Positions 10,498-20,269 of a stretch of DNA of 64,000 nt are shown here, piece after piece (positions within the stretch are counted from its first letter, which is position 1; each line of letters starts with the position of its first letter). Location of the stretch: the NCBI GenBank assembly GCA_039720395.1, contig JBBPBK010000140.1, forward strand, positions 1-64,000, read 5' to 3'. Origin of the DNA: Liquidambar formosana. Its lineage: Eukaryota > Streptophyta > Magnoliopsida > Saxifragales > Altingiaceae. A model generated the notes under the pieces. It had not been told where the DNA came from and did no database searches. It saw only the letters and a program-made list of their open reading frames with translations. A program made the translations under genes and the position numbers.

Positions 10498-11590
10498 CCT
10501 TAATAAGTTGTCACGGGTTTAATCCAACCCCCCTTCAAGAACAAAATCCCCTTTTTAGGCTATGACCAAAACATTGTAATAATATTTCCATGACTGCGCT
10601 AAATTGATAAATGTGATCTTATAAAGCATCCCCTTAGTTAGACATCTCATCTTCAAGGGTACCTTGAAGTGTGAAGTGACGTACTAAGGACATGAAGGTG
10701 AGTCACTTAGCCTTAGGTTCTGGTTATTAACCATCACAAAACCATCAAGAGTCACTTTCCCCCAAGTGTAGGCAAACTATGAGCTAGGTCTAAACAGGAT
10801 ATCTCCCTAGTTAGACACCTTATCCTCAAAAGTGTCCTTAAGACGGAAGGTGAGGTGACATACTAAGGACATAAAGATGAATAAGCCCCAACTTCTTAAC
10901 CCTTAATTAAACACTTCATTCCAAACAAGCCCCTATTGGTTTACTTAAAAGCCCATGATTAAATGATCTTAGCTCACATACCTCTAATTAGTCCATCCTT
11001 CCTTTTGGGAGCCCTCTGGGTGAAGGGTGGATGTACTTACTAAGGGTACATAGGTGAGACCATATATCAAGTGTTAATCACTACACATGGTTAAAGTAAA
11101 CCTAAGCCTAGAACACAACTTATGAGCATAGCAACACAACACAAGCACGGCATGATATCATTACAATCAAGTGTGGGTGCATAAAGGTGAGACCATAGTG
11201 CCCTACAAGTCTGTCTATATGGACTAATGATAAGGGTAGGCTGGGGTCCTTCACTTGCTTGAGCAATCTTTATACCTAACCACATGTGGCATCAGGAACG
11301 CCGCGTGGGTCCAGCAGTACGTGATTAACTCATTTAATATACCCAAGGGCAAGCCCAAGGGTACTTGGCAAGAGAGGTTGAGAGCTTTCGCCCCAACACA
11401 TGGAATCAGGAAAACCAAGGTTGAGGCTAGGCCCGTCAGTGGCAAGGGACATCGATCCTAACATGCAAGAGTTTGCGCACACAATGCAATAAATGAAAGC
11501 ACACAATCAAGCGAATGCAATGTGATTGATTTTAATTAAACAAAAGAAATTAACTTAGCCCAATCAAATTGTATAGAGTCTAGCCCACAA
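10498..11590 (-). other. 5' leader of element B
   Basis: Noncoding leader between primer binding site and gag. It has three diverged copies of a segment containing a CTAAGGACAT or CTAAGGGTACAT core (around 10630-10700, 10800-10880 and 10990-11060). A part at 11272-11410 resembles the leader of element G at 55190-55312, including CGTACTGCTGGACCCACGCG read on the element strand. A packaging or dimerisation role is only inferred. Confidence 0.6.
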
Positions 11591-11609
11591 ATCCCCAGTG
11601 GAGTCGCCA
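11591..11609 (-). other. Primer binding site of element B
   Basis: On the minus strand TGGCGACTCCACTGGGGAT follows the LTR after a 3-nt spacer. This is the arginine-tRNA-type site known from Tat/Ogre elements. Confidence 0.85.
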
Positions 11610-11612
11610 AAC

Positions 11613-14600
11613 TGTGGACCCCGAAAAAGAGTTAAGGCCCACGAGGGGTTTTAAGTTTGAAAAAGGAAACGGAGTCGCCACCTTATTTTTTAAAGGAAAC
11701 AAGGAAAACCCTAAAAAACAGTTTTGTTTTAGGAAAACAAAAGATTGACTCCATATTTAAAAATGGAAAGGAAAATGATCTTTTGGAAACCAGAGAAATC
11801 GGGGATTCGGAGGCTAAGTTACGATATGGGAAGGTTCTAGGCAAAGCCTATAGGCACCCATATCGCCCTAAACGGTCTCTTAATTTAATTGGGCTAAATC
11901 AAAGTCTTAATCACACACAAATCAACAGTTATCATCGCAAGACAGCATGCATATCATTCATCCATTCATCCATATAATCAAGTAAATCAAAGAAAAATAG
12001 AAAAAGAAAGAGGGGGGAGAAAACCTAGGATACTTAGTATCCTAGGGCGGACTTGAACCTCACAAGGAGCGCCTACGTACCATGTATGGAAATACATGGA
12101 TCAAAGTCCACGTAGTTCGAATAGGAATAGGGTTATAACCTAATCAAGGCCTATGGTAAACCCTAAGTTTCCTTTCATGTAAAGCATGGTAAGTTTCCAA
12201 AGTAAATGATTCTCAAAGGATTTTTGGTAAAATATGGAATTTTGATAAAGATGGAAACTTTGATTTAAAAGGCAATTTTTAATGAAAGGATACTATAGGA
12301 ATCACCATATTCCCCTATTAGGAAACAACCCTAGGGGGGGAGAAAGGGAAAGTTTCAAAGAAAGGAAAGAAGGGTGAATTGGGGCACCCTCATACCCTAC
12401 TTACCTTAAGCGAAAGCAACTTGTCAAAGTAACCACCCTATTGCATAGGGTAATTACCTTATTTGTAAGATTTCATCTTACAATAGCCAAAATAACCACC
12501 TCACATTGGTGGGGGAGTTGCACCTGTTGTACCTGTCAAAGCACCTGCCATTTCCATGCAAAACATACCAAAAATACCAACCAAACAAGCTAGATTCCAA
12601 ATCAAGCCATTATCATGCCCAAACATGGGCTAACACATGCTCAAAACATCACATCAAGGACAAATAACAGATCTGGACAGAATTGAAATAAGGCTTAAAA
12701 TCAACCACAAGTCATGCAACAACATGAATTATAAGCTAACTAAAACCCTAATTCAACCCTACATGCAATGACATGCAAAAAACCCTAAAATCAACTATAT
12801 GAATGCTAGAAATATCATAGTTACCTAATATGGAACACATATGCAGCAACTATGAAGAAAAAACAGAGAAAATCCCTAACTAATCATGCTATATGCAACT
12901 TTCCTAATACAAGGATGAATGAAACCCTAGAATCACACTAGTGCATAAAATTCCATGAAATAACCCTAAATCATGCAAAACAGAATATGAACAGCACTCT
13001 AACCATGCATATTAATCAATGGAATGATCCACACATGATAAAGACATAGACTTTCACATGAAATAAAGCTATTCTAAGCATAAACTCAATTTCAGCACTA
13101 AGGAAACCCTAGAATCCCAAACATTCAGTAAATCACATGGAATAGTATCCTAGCATACTAAACAGCCCACAAATATCATCCTAACATGCATACTAGCTAA
13201 TGGAAACAACAAAATACAATAAAAACATAAGCTTTAATATGCAAAAGTGTTATTTCATGCAGAAAACCAATTTCAGCACTAAGGGAACCCTAGAATCCCA
13301 AACATGCAGTAAATCGCATGGAATAGCATCCTAGCATACTAAACAGCCCATGAATATTATCCTAATCATGCATACTAACTAATAGAAGTAGCAAAACACA
13401 ATAAAAACACAAGCTTTAACATGGAATAATGCTATCCTATGCAAAAACCCTAATTTGAATGAAAGAGAGAAAGGGGGAGAGGTATACCTATGGTGAAGTC
13501 CCCTTTTGCTGCTGTAGAGAGTCCTCCTCCTCTTATTGTACTGCTGGAAATTCCTTCCTTCAAACCTTCAAGCCCAACTCCAGCCCTCCTTCAAGCTTTC
13601 TCTCACACTCTCTCACTCAAAGTTTAGGTTAAACTACCCTAAGGATGGCTGCCATAGCCTCCAATGTGCCTCTTACTTCAAAAATTCCCTCCTCCATTGC
13701 TGAAGTATAAGGGGGTATTTATAGGGATTGAGGTAAAACCCTCAATGGTTGGGATTAAAACCCTAGGGATTGATCCAAGGGCTCTTAGAGGTTCCCTTGG
13801 GGCTCAAGTAGGTCAAATAGGGCTGAAATTAGGGTTAAATGGCGGCTGGAGGCGTGCAAATCCTAAAAAATAGGGAGGGAGCCGCGTCAAGACTCAAAAA
13901 AGGAAAGTGGCTCGGGTGACCACCTGGGGCTGGGCGGCTAGCCACCTGGGCCCAGGCGGCTAGCCGCCCGGGCCTGGGTGGTCACCCGAGGCCATGTCAG
14001 CTTAAGCCCATTTTTGACCCTTTCGACTTCCAAATGCGTTTCCGGGCTCAAATCAACTCCGATTTTGACGAAACGAAAGCCAAAACGACCGTGTTTCGAA
14101 GGGGAATGTAATTTGAGTCACTTGAGGGTAAGAAACCCTAGCCATGGCTGCATGGTTGGGTCCTACGAAGGTGGTTAACCGCTATGCCTCACCATCGCTT
14201 AGCTTAGGTATGCACATAGGGTCGCACCGAGTGCTTTCCAATTCGAAATTCAACCTCCCTAAACACATTTGGGGATGAAATTAAGACCCATCAAGGTCAA
14301 ATGAGTAGTCATAGAGTGAAAATCATGAACCAATTCGGGCTAACCCGAAGTAGGTCTCTTAGCTAACCTGAGCCTTATTGAGCCATTCTAATCCCGAACC
14401 ATCAATTCATCGAATTGAACCCACAAATACCTCAAATGCATCCATATGAACTCCTATTGACAACTTGGAGATCATTTCAAGGTCAAATGGAAAGTTTGTG
14501 ACCAAAAAGACGATTATGCCCCTCAAGTCACAAAAGTTCTTATTAAACCTCAAGATCAACTCCAAATCGAACCAAAATTCATACACATCATCCTTAGGAC

Positions 14601-14698
14601 TCTGAAAACTCAATGAAAAAGACTAGACTCAAAAAAGGAAACAAAAAGATACATGATATGATAAACCCTAGCTAAGGTGGCAAAAATGGGGTGTGACA
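11613..14698 (-). repeat. 5' LTR of element B
   Basis: Same length (3086 bp) and ends as the 3' LTR. Seen differences are two near 11720, one near 11877, and single changes corresponding to 3646, 4341 and 4643. It holds the TATA box at 13716-13723, the GC-rich palindrome at 13911-13990 and the two-hairpin module near 12023-12115. Confidence 0.92.
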
Positions 14699-14830
14699 CC
14701 TTTCTTTCTTTCTCTTTTTTTTTTTCTTTTCCTTTTCTTTTTTCCTTTCTTTCTTTCTCTTTTTCTTTTTTTCTTTTCCTTTTCTTTTTTCCTTTCTTTC
14801 TTTCTCTTTTTCTCAATTTCCTTCAATCAA
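14699..14830. repeat. Pyrimidine-rich tract, with right target duplication of B
   Basis: The first five bases (CCTTT) are the right-hand target duplication. The following CTTT/TTCC low-complexity tract belongs to element A and is continuous with 1880-1909 once element B is removed. Long reading frames through it are artefacts of low complexity. Confidence 0.85.
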
Positions 14831-15268
14831 TTTTTTTTTCTTTCAATATATATACTACCCCTTCTTTCAGACAAACACCTCTTTAAAATTTCCTACTAGT
14901 GTAAAGGGTAATCCTGGACAAGGGTATCAGAAGAGAAATTATTCAGGCTCAAAAGGGTTAGCAAGGGATTTTTCTTTTCTTTTGAAGGATAGCAGAAATG
15001 ATGGCCTCTCTTCATTTTGATTTCCATCGTTCGCAATTCAAGCATTAAAAGGGTAAGCATATTAAGTCATGTGCTAAAAAGGCAGACCACATCAAATTTA
15101 AAGAAAGCAAGCAATAAATTAATGCAAACCATTCATTGATAAGCAAAAGAAACAATCATACCAAAATAATTATCCCAAATAGTTGTTCTAAACTATAAAA
15201 ATTCAACCAAAATGACCAATTATTCAAATAATAGCTTAGAACTGTAGAAACTAAGCAACCATTTTCTT
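14831..15268 (-). other. Interior of element A downstream of gag
   Basis: AT-rich sequence between the gag stop and the pyrimidine tract. I see no coding frame, and in particular no protease or reverse transcriptase follows gag. Confidence 0.55.
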
Positions 15269-16573
15269 TCAAATCCACGACGCCCCATCCCCATTTGGAG
15301 GTGGCATGGCATGATAGTCTGGAAGTGGATTCATTGATATATTAGGCAATCCTGGTTTAGGAAGCTTCCCTGAATCAATCATGTCCTGAATGGTATGGCG
15401 AAGACGACCGCACTTATCAGTATGATGGCCGTGACTCTGGTGAAAATCACAGTATTCATTCTCATTGTAGTTAGGTGCTGATTTGTTGATAGGAGTAGGA
15501 TCTAGTGGCTTCAACTTTCCTCTTTTCACCAAATTTCGAAGGGCCGTAGATAAGGACACACCAAGTGGAAAGAATTCTCTAGGTCCATTACGCGAATTAA
15601 CAGCATTCACTTCATTCGGCTTACTACCATTACTTGCACTCGAGCTACCAAATCCATATGCACGCTTCTTCCCATCATTTTTGTCAATCAACCCACTATC
15701 CATGCCATCTTCAACTTGTATACCAGCATCATACAAATCCTCAAAAGTCTTCAATGGTATCGGCATCAATGGTCTTCCGAAAATCGGCAGAAGATTCTTC
15801 ACAATCATGCGCACCTGATCCTTCTCAGTTGGACGATTGGGCATTTTAACAGCTTTAGCCCTCCACCTTGTCAAGAACTCAGAGAATGTCTCATTACTCT
15901 TCTGCTTAGTGGTCTCTAAATCTCGTAAAGTGACATCAAGTTGGACATTGTAGTTATAATGGTGCACAAACTCCATAGCCAGCTCCTTCCAGTCTCGGGT
16001 CTTCGCATTGTTCAAGGAAAGGTACCAGTTCATAGCATCGCCATTAAGAGTTCTAGGGAAACAATGCACAATTTGCTCTTCAGAAAGTCCCATAGGTTTC
16101 ATTGCTAGAATGTACTGTTTCAAGTGATTGCGAGGATTACCAGTCCCATCAAACACATCCATCTTTGGCATTTTGAATTTTGGGGGTAATTGGACGTTCG
16201 GGAATGGGCATAACTCATCCATGTCTAGCATGTACTCTTCAATACCTTGGGATTTCCTCAAAATAGTCTTCATTTTTTCTACCTCATCAGAAATGTCTTG
16301 CACCTCTCTCCTTTTAGCTTTCTTCTCGGCTTTAGATTCCTTCTTAGCTTCAGCTTCCTTCTTCTTAGCCTCAGTTTCCTTCTTCTTAAGGTAGTCCTCA
16401 TGGTCTTTTTCATCAAAAATAAAATCTTCATCCTCTTCCCCAGTCTCAGCTGTCTGTTTACCCTGGTTAACTTCAATCTTCTGGAGTCTTTTCAAGATAG
16501 GAGCCATTGATCTTTCCATCATCTTTGCCATCATTTCTTCCAGCTTCTTCACCAAATCTTGTTTAGCATCCAT
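15269..16573 (-). CDS. gag: Gag protein of element A (intact, 434 aa)
   Basis: Complete frame for a Ty3/Gypsy Gag. Residues 1-50 are polar; about 60-95 is a lysine/glutamate-rich stretch likely to be helical or coiled-coil. The retrotransposon Gag core covers roughly 110-270 (VFDGTGNPRNHLKQYILAM, then NYNVQLDVTLRDLETTKQ and FSEFLTRWRAKAVKM). A zinc-knuckle-like C-x2-H-x4-H-x4-C motif (CDFHQSHGHHTDKC) lies near 380. The protein ends GDGASWI with no fused protease. Gag would form particles and bind element RNA. It is the only intact Gag in the window. The same motifs in element C's Gag suggest shared ancestry and possibly co-assembly with a helper. Confidence 0.9.
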   Translation of the reverse strand: MDAKQDLVKKLEEMMAKMMERSMAPILKRLQKIEVNQGKQTAETGEEDEDFIFDEKDHEDYLKKKETEAKKKEAEAKKESKAEKKAKRREVQDISDEVEKMKTILRKSQGIEEYMLDMDELCPFPNVQLPPKFKMPKMDVFDGTGNPRNHLKQYILAMKPMGLSEEQIVHCFPRTLNGDAMNWYLSLNNAKTRDWKELAMEFVHHYNYNVQLDVTLRDLETTKQKSNETFSEFLTRWRAKAVKMPNRPTEKDQVRMIVKNLLPIFGRPLMPIPLKTFEDLYDAGIQVEDGMDSGLIDKNDGKKRAYGFGSSSASNGSKPNEVNAVNSRNGPREFFPLGVSLSTALRNLVKRGKLKPLDPTPINKSAPNYNENEYCDFHQSHGHHTDKCGRLRHTIQDMIDSGKLPKPGLPNISMNPLPDYHAMPPPNGDGASWI

Positions 16574-17689
16574 TTCAGTGGTTTGTGATGTTTCTGCTCT
16601 TTCTAACCTTCCAAATGAATTACGAACCCAAGCAATGATTGGTTATCCCTGCAAGAAATGTGTTTATCCTTATAAAAGCTATTTACTTTGATTATTCATA
16701 ATGATTCCATATTAATTTCCATCCAAACATGCCCCAGGAATAAGATGAAGACAAACAAAGGCTAAAGGGGTTGAACCAAAGGGAGAAATTAGACACACTT
16801 AGAATGAGATGAACAAATGACAATGACCTAATATGGAGGATGCAAATGGACTTAGACTCCTAAAATGACAACTAAAGACCTAGACAAGAGATATGATAAC
16901 AACATACAAAACCAAAAAGGAAAAGATGTAAACTTAAAATGAATAGGCCTAATGCCCCTAAACACACATCAAAGGAGATACAAAGAACCTAAGACCCCTA
17001 ATTAATAAGATGACTACAATTAATGAGATGCCCCTAGGAATATGAGATAAAGTCAAAGTATCACATTGGGTTTAACCAACCAAAGTCCATCCTTTTTGCA
17101 CCTAGGCCCATTACAATATTTACACAATCTATCACTCTCATTTGGATCTAAGCCCATATTTTTTTTTGAATTTTTTTTTTGGATTTTTTTTTTTATTTCT
17201 TTTTTTTTTTTGGGCTTGGGTCCAATTACATGATCACACACCTCACCTCTCAATTGGGCCTAGACTTGAAAAGATAATAGACAATGATGGGCTTTGCTCC
17301 TTAACCTAAACATCATAGGCCTAAGTGCAAATGCAACATGACATGCATAATGACACACATTCAATCAAGGCTATGCAATGGTCTGTGGGGGACATTAGTG
17401 TGGTCGGTCAATTAGGGTACTTCTCCTTCAAGGGTCACCCAGGCTAGGGTGCTCAAAGAGCAACCCGTTAACGTACTCACTAGCTTATTACAGGCTAATG
17501 GCACAGGCCGTGGGTTGATGGTGCTGAATCGAGTTGCCCATAGGAACTAAATGGAACCCGGGTCTCTAATCAGACTGCCATCGAGGGATAATAAATGCCA
17601 AAATTGTGCGCGTGTGTGCAATTTTGGTTTTGCCCAATTAAGTCTCCTAATTAATTAAAGCCAATAAATACCTTGGAGTTTAGCTCTCC
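16574..17689 (-). other. 5' leader of element A
   Basis: Noncoding leader with AT-rich parts and a T-rich run at 17157-17212. The segment 17399-17628 is almost the same as 27392-27621 in the leader of element C. Confidence 0.65.
17399..17628 (-). promoter_or_regulatory. Conserved leader block shared with element C
   Basis: I count about 13 differences in about 230 positions against 27392-27621, while the flanking LTRs differ at roughly a fifth or more of positions. It lies about 60-310 nt downstream of the primer binding site in the genomic RNA, where packaging and dimerisation signals are expected. Function is inferred from position and conservation only. Confidence 0.55.
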
Positions 17690-17708
17690 GTCCCCAGCAG
17701 AGTCGCCA
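17690..17708 (-). other. Primer binding site of element A
   Basis: Minus strand TGGCGACTCTGCTGGGGAC, one base inside the LTR end. It is of the arginine-tRNA type used by Tat/Ogre elements. Confidence 0.85.
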
Positions 17709-17709
17709 T

Positions 17710-19202
17710 TGTGAGCGCCGTGTCCTGAATCACGCTCGTGCTCGAGAGTACTACGCCACTAACCACGGATGATTAGGGCGTAGAGGGAGTCGCCACCCGA
17801 TTTGGCTTCGGGAACCAATTGACCCTTAGGAAAGGTCTAACTTACCATAACCAGAGATTATTTGGGTTCGGAGCTAGGGTACGTCGTTGGGAAGGTGTTA
17901 GGCACCCAATAACGCCCGGCCGAGGCCGGCCCCCACATGTACTTATTGGCTTTAATTAAAAAGGACTTAATTAGGCTCAACCATTAACCAAACACTTATG
18001 CAATTGAACTCAATCATGGCACGCAGTGATGGGAAAGAAAAAGGAATTAAACAAGATATATGAATAGGTATATACAATGGCAAAGTATTCAAAGGGCTAC
18101 GAGGAACGCTTACACTGCCTGCAAAAACGAGAGAAAGATTAAACTGCAAAAATAGGGGTCATGCACGTACGTGCATATGAGATGCACGTACGTGCGTCTC
18201 ATACGTACGTACGTACGTGCCTACGAAAATCCCATCCCGTACTTACCATGTTGTGCCCGAATGGATCTATGACTCGAATATATGCAATAAAATGGCTACA
18301 ATGCGATTTAGGAATAATAGGATGGCCTAAACCTAGATGATGGAATGATAGTAAATGCTAATGAAGATACAATAAACAATATTCATACATGTAGTCCTAA
18401 ATCATGTGAATCGAATGCCAAGAATTAATGAAGAGATATGATTGCGGAATTCTACCTATCCTATATACCCGAACAATATATAGAATATGGAATATCATAT
18501 GCAAGGGATGAATAGATGCTAAAACAAATCTGAATGCTAACCATTAAATGAAAGGGATGTGGAAGATGTTATGCACATTTCATACAATTAATAAATCATG
18601 CTAAATCACAAGGAAATGGAATAAAGGATTGAAAATCATTACCCTCAGGGACGGGCAACAGTGATTACTCCACAAACTCGCCTTCCAAACTTGCTGCAAT
18701 CACAACTATGAGTTTTTGGATCTTTCGGGGTGGAGGCTAGGTGCAAAAGTTGGGATCCCTTCTCTTGGTTGAAAGTGGGGTATATATAGGGAGGTATTAG
18801 GGTTTATTTCAGAGTTCATTAGGGTTTCTTAGCCGCCACCAAGCAGCTGTTAGCGTAGGGGCTTCATAAGGAAAGGAACGATTTGGAGGGAAAAGCTGAA
18901 AATTTCAAAAATAAGGGGCATGATCGTACGTGCATGGAAGATGCACGTACGTGCATGAACCATGCTCGTACGATCATGGGGTATCAAAAAATCAGGTTGC
19001 ATGATCGTACGTGCATGGAAGATGCACGTACGTGCATGAACCATGCTCATATGATCACGGGGTATCAAAAGGTATCAAAAAGTTGTGTTGTGCCTGCACG
19101 GGTCCTTCGGGCTCGCTTGTGGTAGTTCATCTGCTGTTGCCCTTCATCATTGGGCTTAAAGGTGGTCCAAAATGTCAGGCGGTACAAAATTGGGTGTCAA
19201 CA
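17710..19202 (-). repeat. 5' LTR of element A
   Basis: 1493 bp with TGTGAGCGCC...GTGTCAACA ends. It contains a TATA-like TATATATA (18781-18788), a palindrome cluster upstream of it (about 18918-19056), a second GTACGTAC cluster at about 18160-18222 and the GGGAAGG...CACCC hairpin at 17887-17909. It is related to the LTR of element C but diverged. The target duplication cannot be checked because the left end is outside the window. Confidence 0.9.
18160..18222. repeat. GTACGTAC palindrome cluster, downstream part of A LTR
   Basis: Several TGCACGTACGTGCA-type palindromes in tandem, ending in a run of ACGT repeats. The matching position in the LTR of element C (28139-28196) holds a similar cluster. 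Confidence 0.75.
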
Positions 19203-19552
19203 CCATGGTTACAATGTTTCAAGATACGGTTCTTGCTGTGGAGTAATCGGATCTCGAGTGTTCTTCAATTCACCATGCAGCCGTGCCGCTCCTTAATTGG
19301 TATCTTGGAGAGGGTACTATTGCAAAAGTTCTTGAGGGCGAGGATCTTGACTTACTTGATAGTAGCTTGTAGGTTCCTTTGGTAGTCTTGTTTAGTTTTC
19401 CTTTCAAATAAAGTGTGTCTGCCTAGCCCACTTTGTGGAGTTAGGAGTCGTTCCCTAGTTGTGACACATGTGCTTTCTGTTCTTTGTTTCGTTAGTTTAG
19501 TCAATAAAGTATGTTTCTTTTCATTATTTGCTGTGTTTCTTTTCTCTTTTCT
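19203..19552. other. Flank of element A, upstream of pol fragment
   Basis: Unassigned sequence between the LTR of A and the plus-strand pol fragment. It probably belongs to the same older element as the fragment. I see no gene. Confidence 0.4.
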
Positions 19553-20020
19553 ATGGATATCTATGGCATGGATATAGATCCTAGAAATGACGTCCCCCCG
19601 GAGCTCGTCGAGCAAAGGAAAAGGGGCATTACCGAACCTAACATGGATGAATTGGAATCAATCAATCTAGGGACAAATGAATTGCCAAGGATAATTAAAA
19701 TTGGGATAACTCTCTCGCCTGCTGAAAAAGAAAAATTGATAATACTTTTAAAAGCCAACGTAGAGGCCTTCACATGGTCTTATGAGGATATGCCTGGCAT
19801 TGATCTAGATATTGTGCAACATTACATCCCCACTAATCCCACTAAAAAGCCTGTAAAGCAGAAATTAAGAAGATTAAAACCGGAATGGGCTTTGAAAGGA
19901 AAATAAGAGGTAACTAAATAATTAGACGCCGGGTTCCTCCAAGTTGTGGAGTACCCTGAATGGCTGTCTAACATAGTGCCTGTGCCTAAAAAAGATGGGA
20001 AAGTGCGAATGTGTGTCGAC
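19553..20020 (+). pseudogene. Gypsy pol fragment (segment before reverse transcriptase)
   Basis: Plus-strand remnant of a Tat-type polyprotein. It shows INLGTNELPRIIKIG, then FTWSYEDMPGIDLDIVQHYI, PVKQKLRRLKPEW and, after two stop codons, NIVPVPKKDGKVRMCVD. These are the residues that precede and begin the reverse transcriptase domain, as in element C near residues 470-590. The frame breaks off at 20020, just where the next reverse transcriptase motif should start. It is opposite in strand to A and C and is a separate, older fragment. Confidence 0.8.
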
Positions 20021-20269
20021 ATGAGAGAGGAAAAAGAAGAAGAAGAACACAAGAGAAAAAGGGAAACAGAGGTCGAAACAGAGGCAAGGAAGAAGTGAAC
20101 TTGACTATTCCCCGTACCCCTATCAACTATTGTACCCATGCACTTGCTTTTAATCCCTTATGAGTTAATGAATAAGCATCAGGAAGATGTAATGATTTTC
20201 CCCAATCAATAAAAAACTATTATTATTAATTTGAGCACTTAGTACTTTGCCAAATTGTCACTACTCTGC
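20021..20269. other. Unassigned junction sequence
   Basis: Begins with a GA-rich stretch (20022-20100) and continues AT-rich up to the end of integrase of element C. It could be the 3' noncoding part of C, but no polypurine tract or LTR follows, so C seems truncated here. Confidence 0.4.

Larger units (their letters stand above)
1910..14698 (-). mobile_element. Element B: complete gag-only LTR retrotransposon
   Basis: The element has two 3086-bp LTRs (1910-4995 and 11613-14698) with only six differences seen by eye, a primer binding site at 11591-11609, a polypurine tract at 4996-5010 and the target duplication CCTTT. The 6.6-kb interior encodes only a Gag (9211-10497) with one nonsense codon; there is no protease, reverse transcriptase or integrase. 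This matches the TR-GAG class of non-autonomous plant elements (terminal repeats plus gag). It was inserted recently, into element A, so proteins from another element must have moved it. Confidence 0.92.

Noticed and set aside
14610..14899. Long frames in both directions through a lysine/glutamate- or phenylalanine/serine-rich sequence
   Set aside because: They arise from the CTTT/TTCC low-complexity tract and are not conserved proteins.
19203..19207. Target duplication for element A
   Set aside because: The left flank of A is outside the window, so no comparison is possible.
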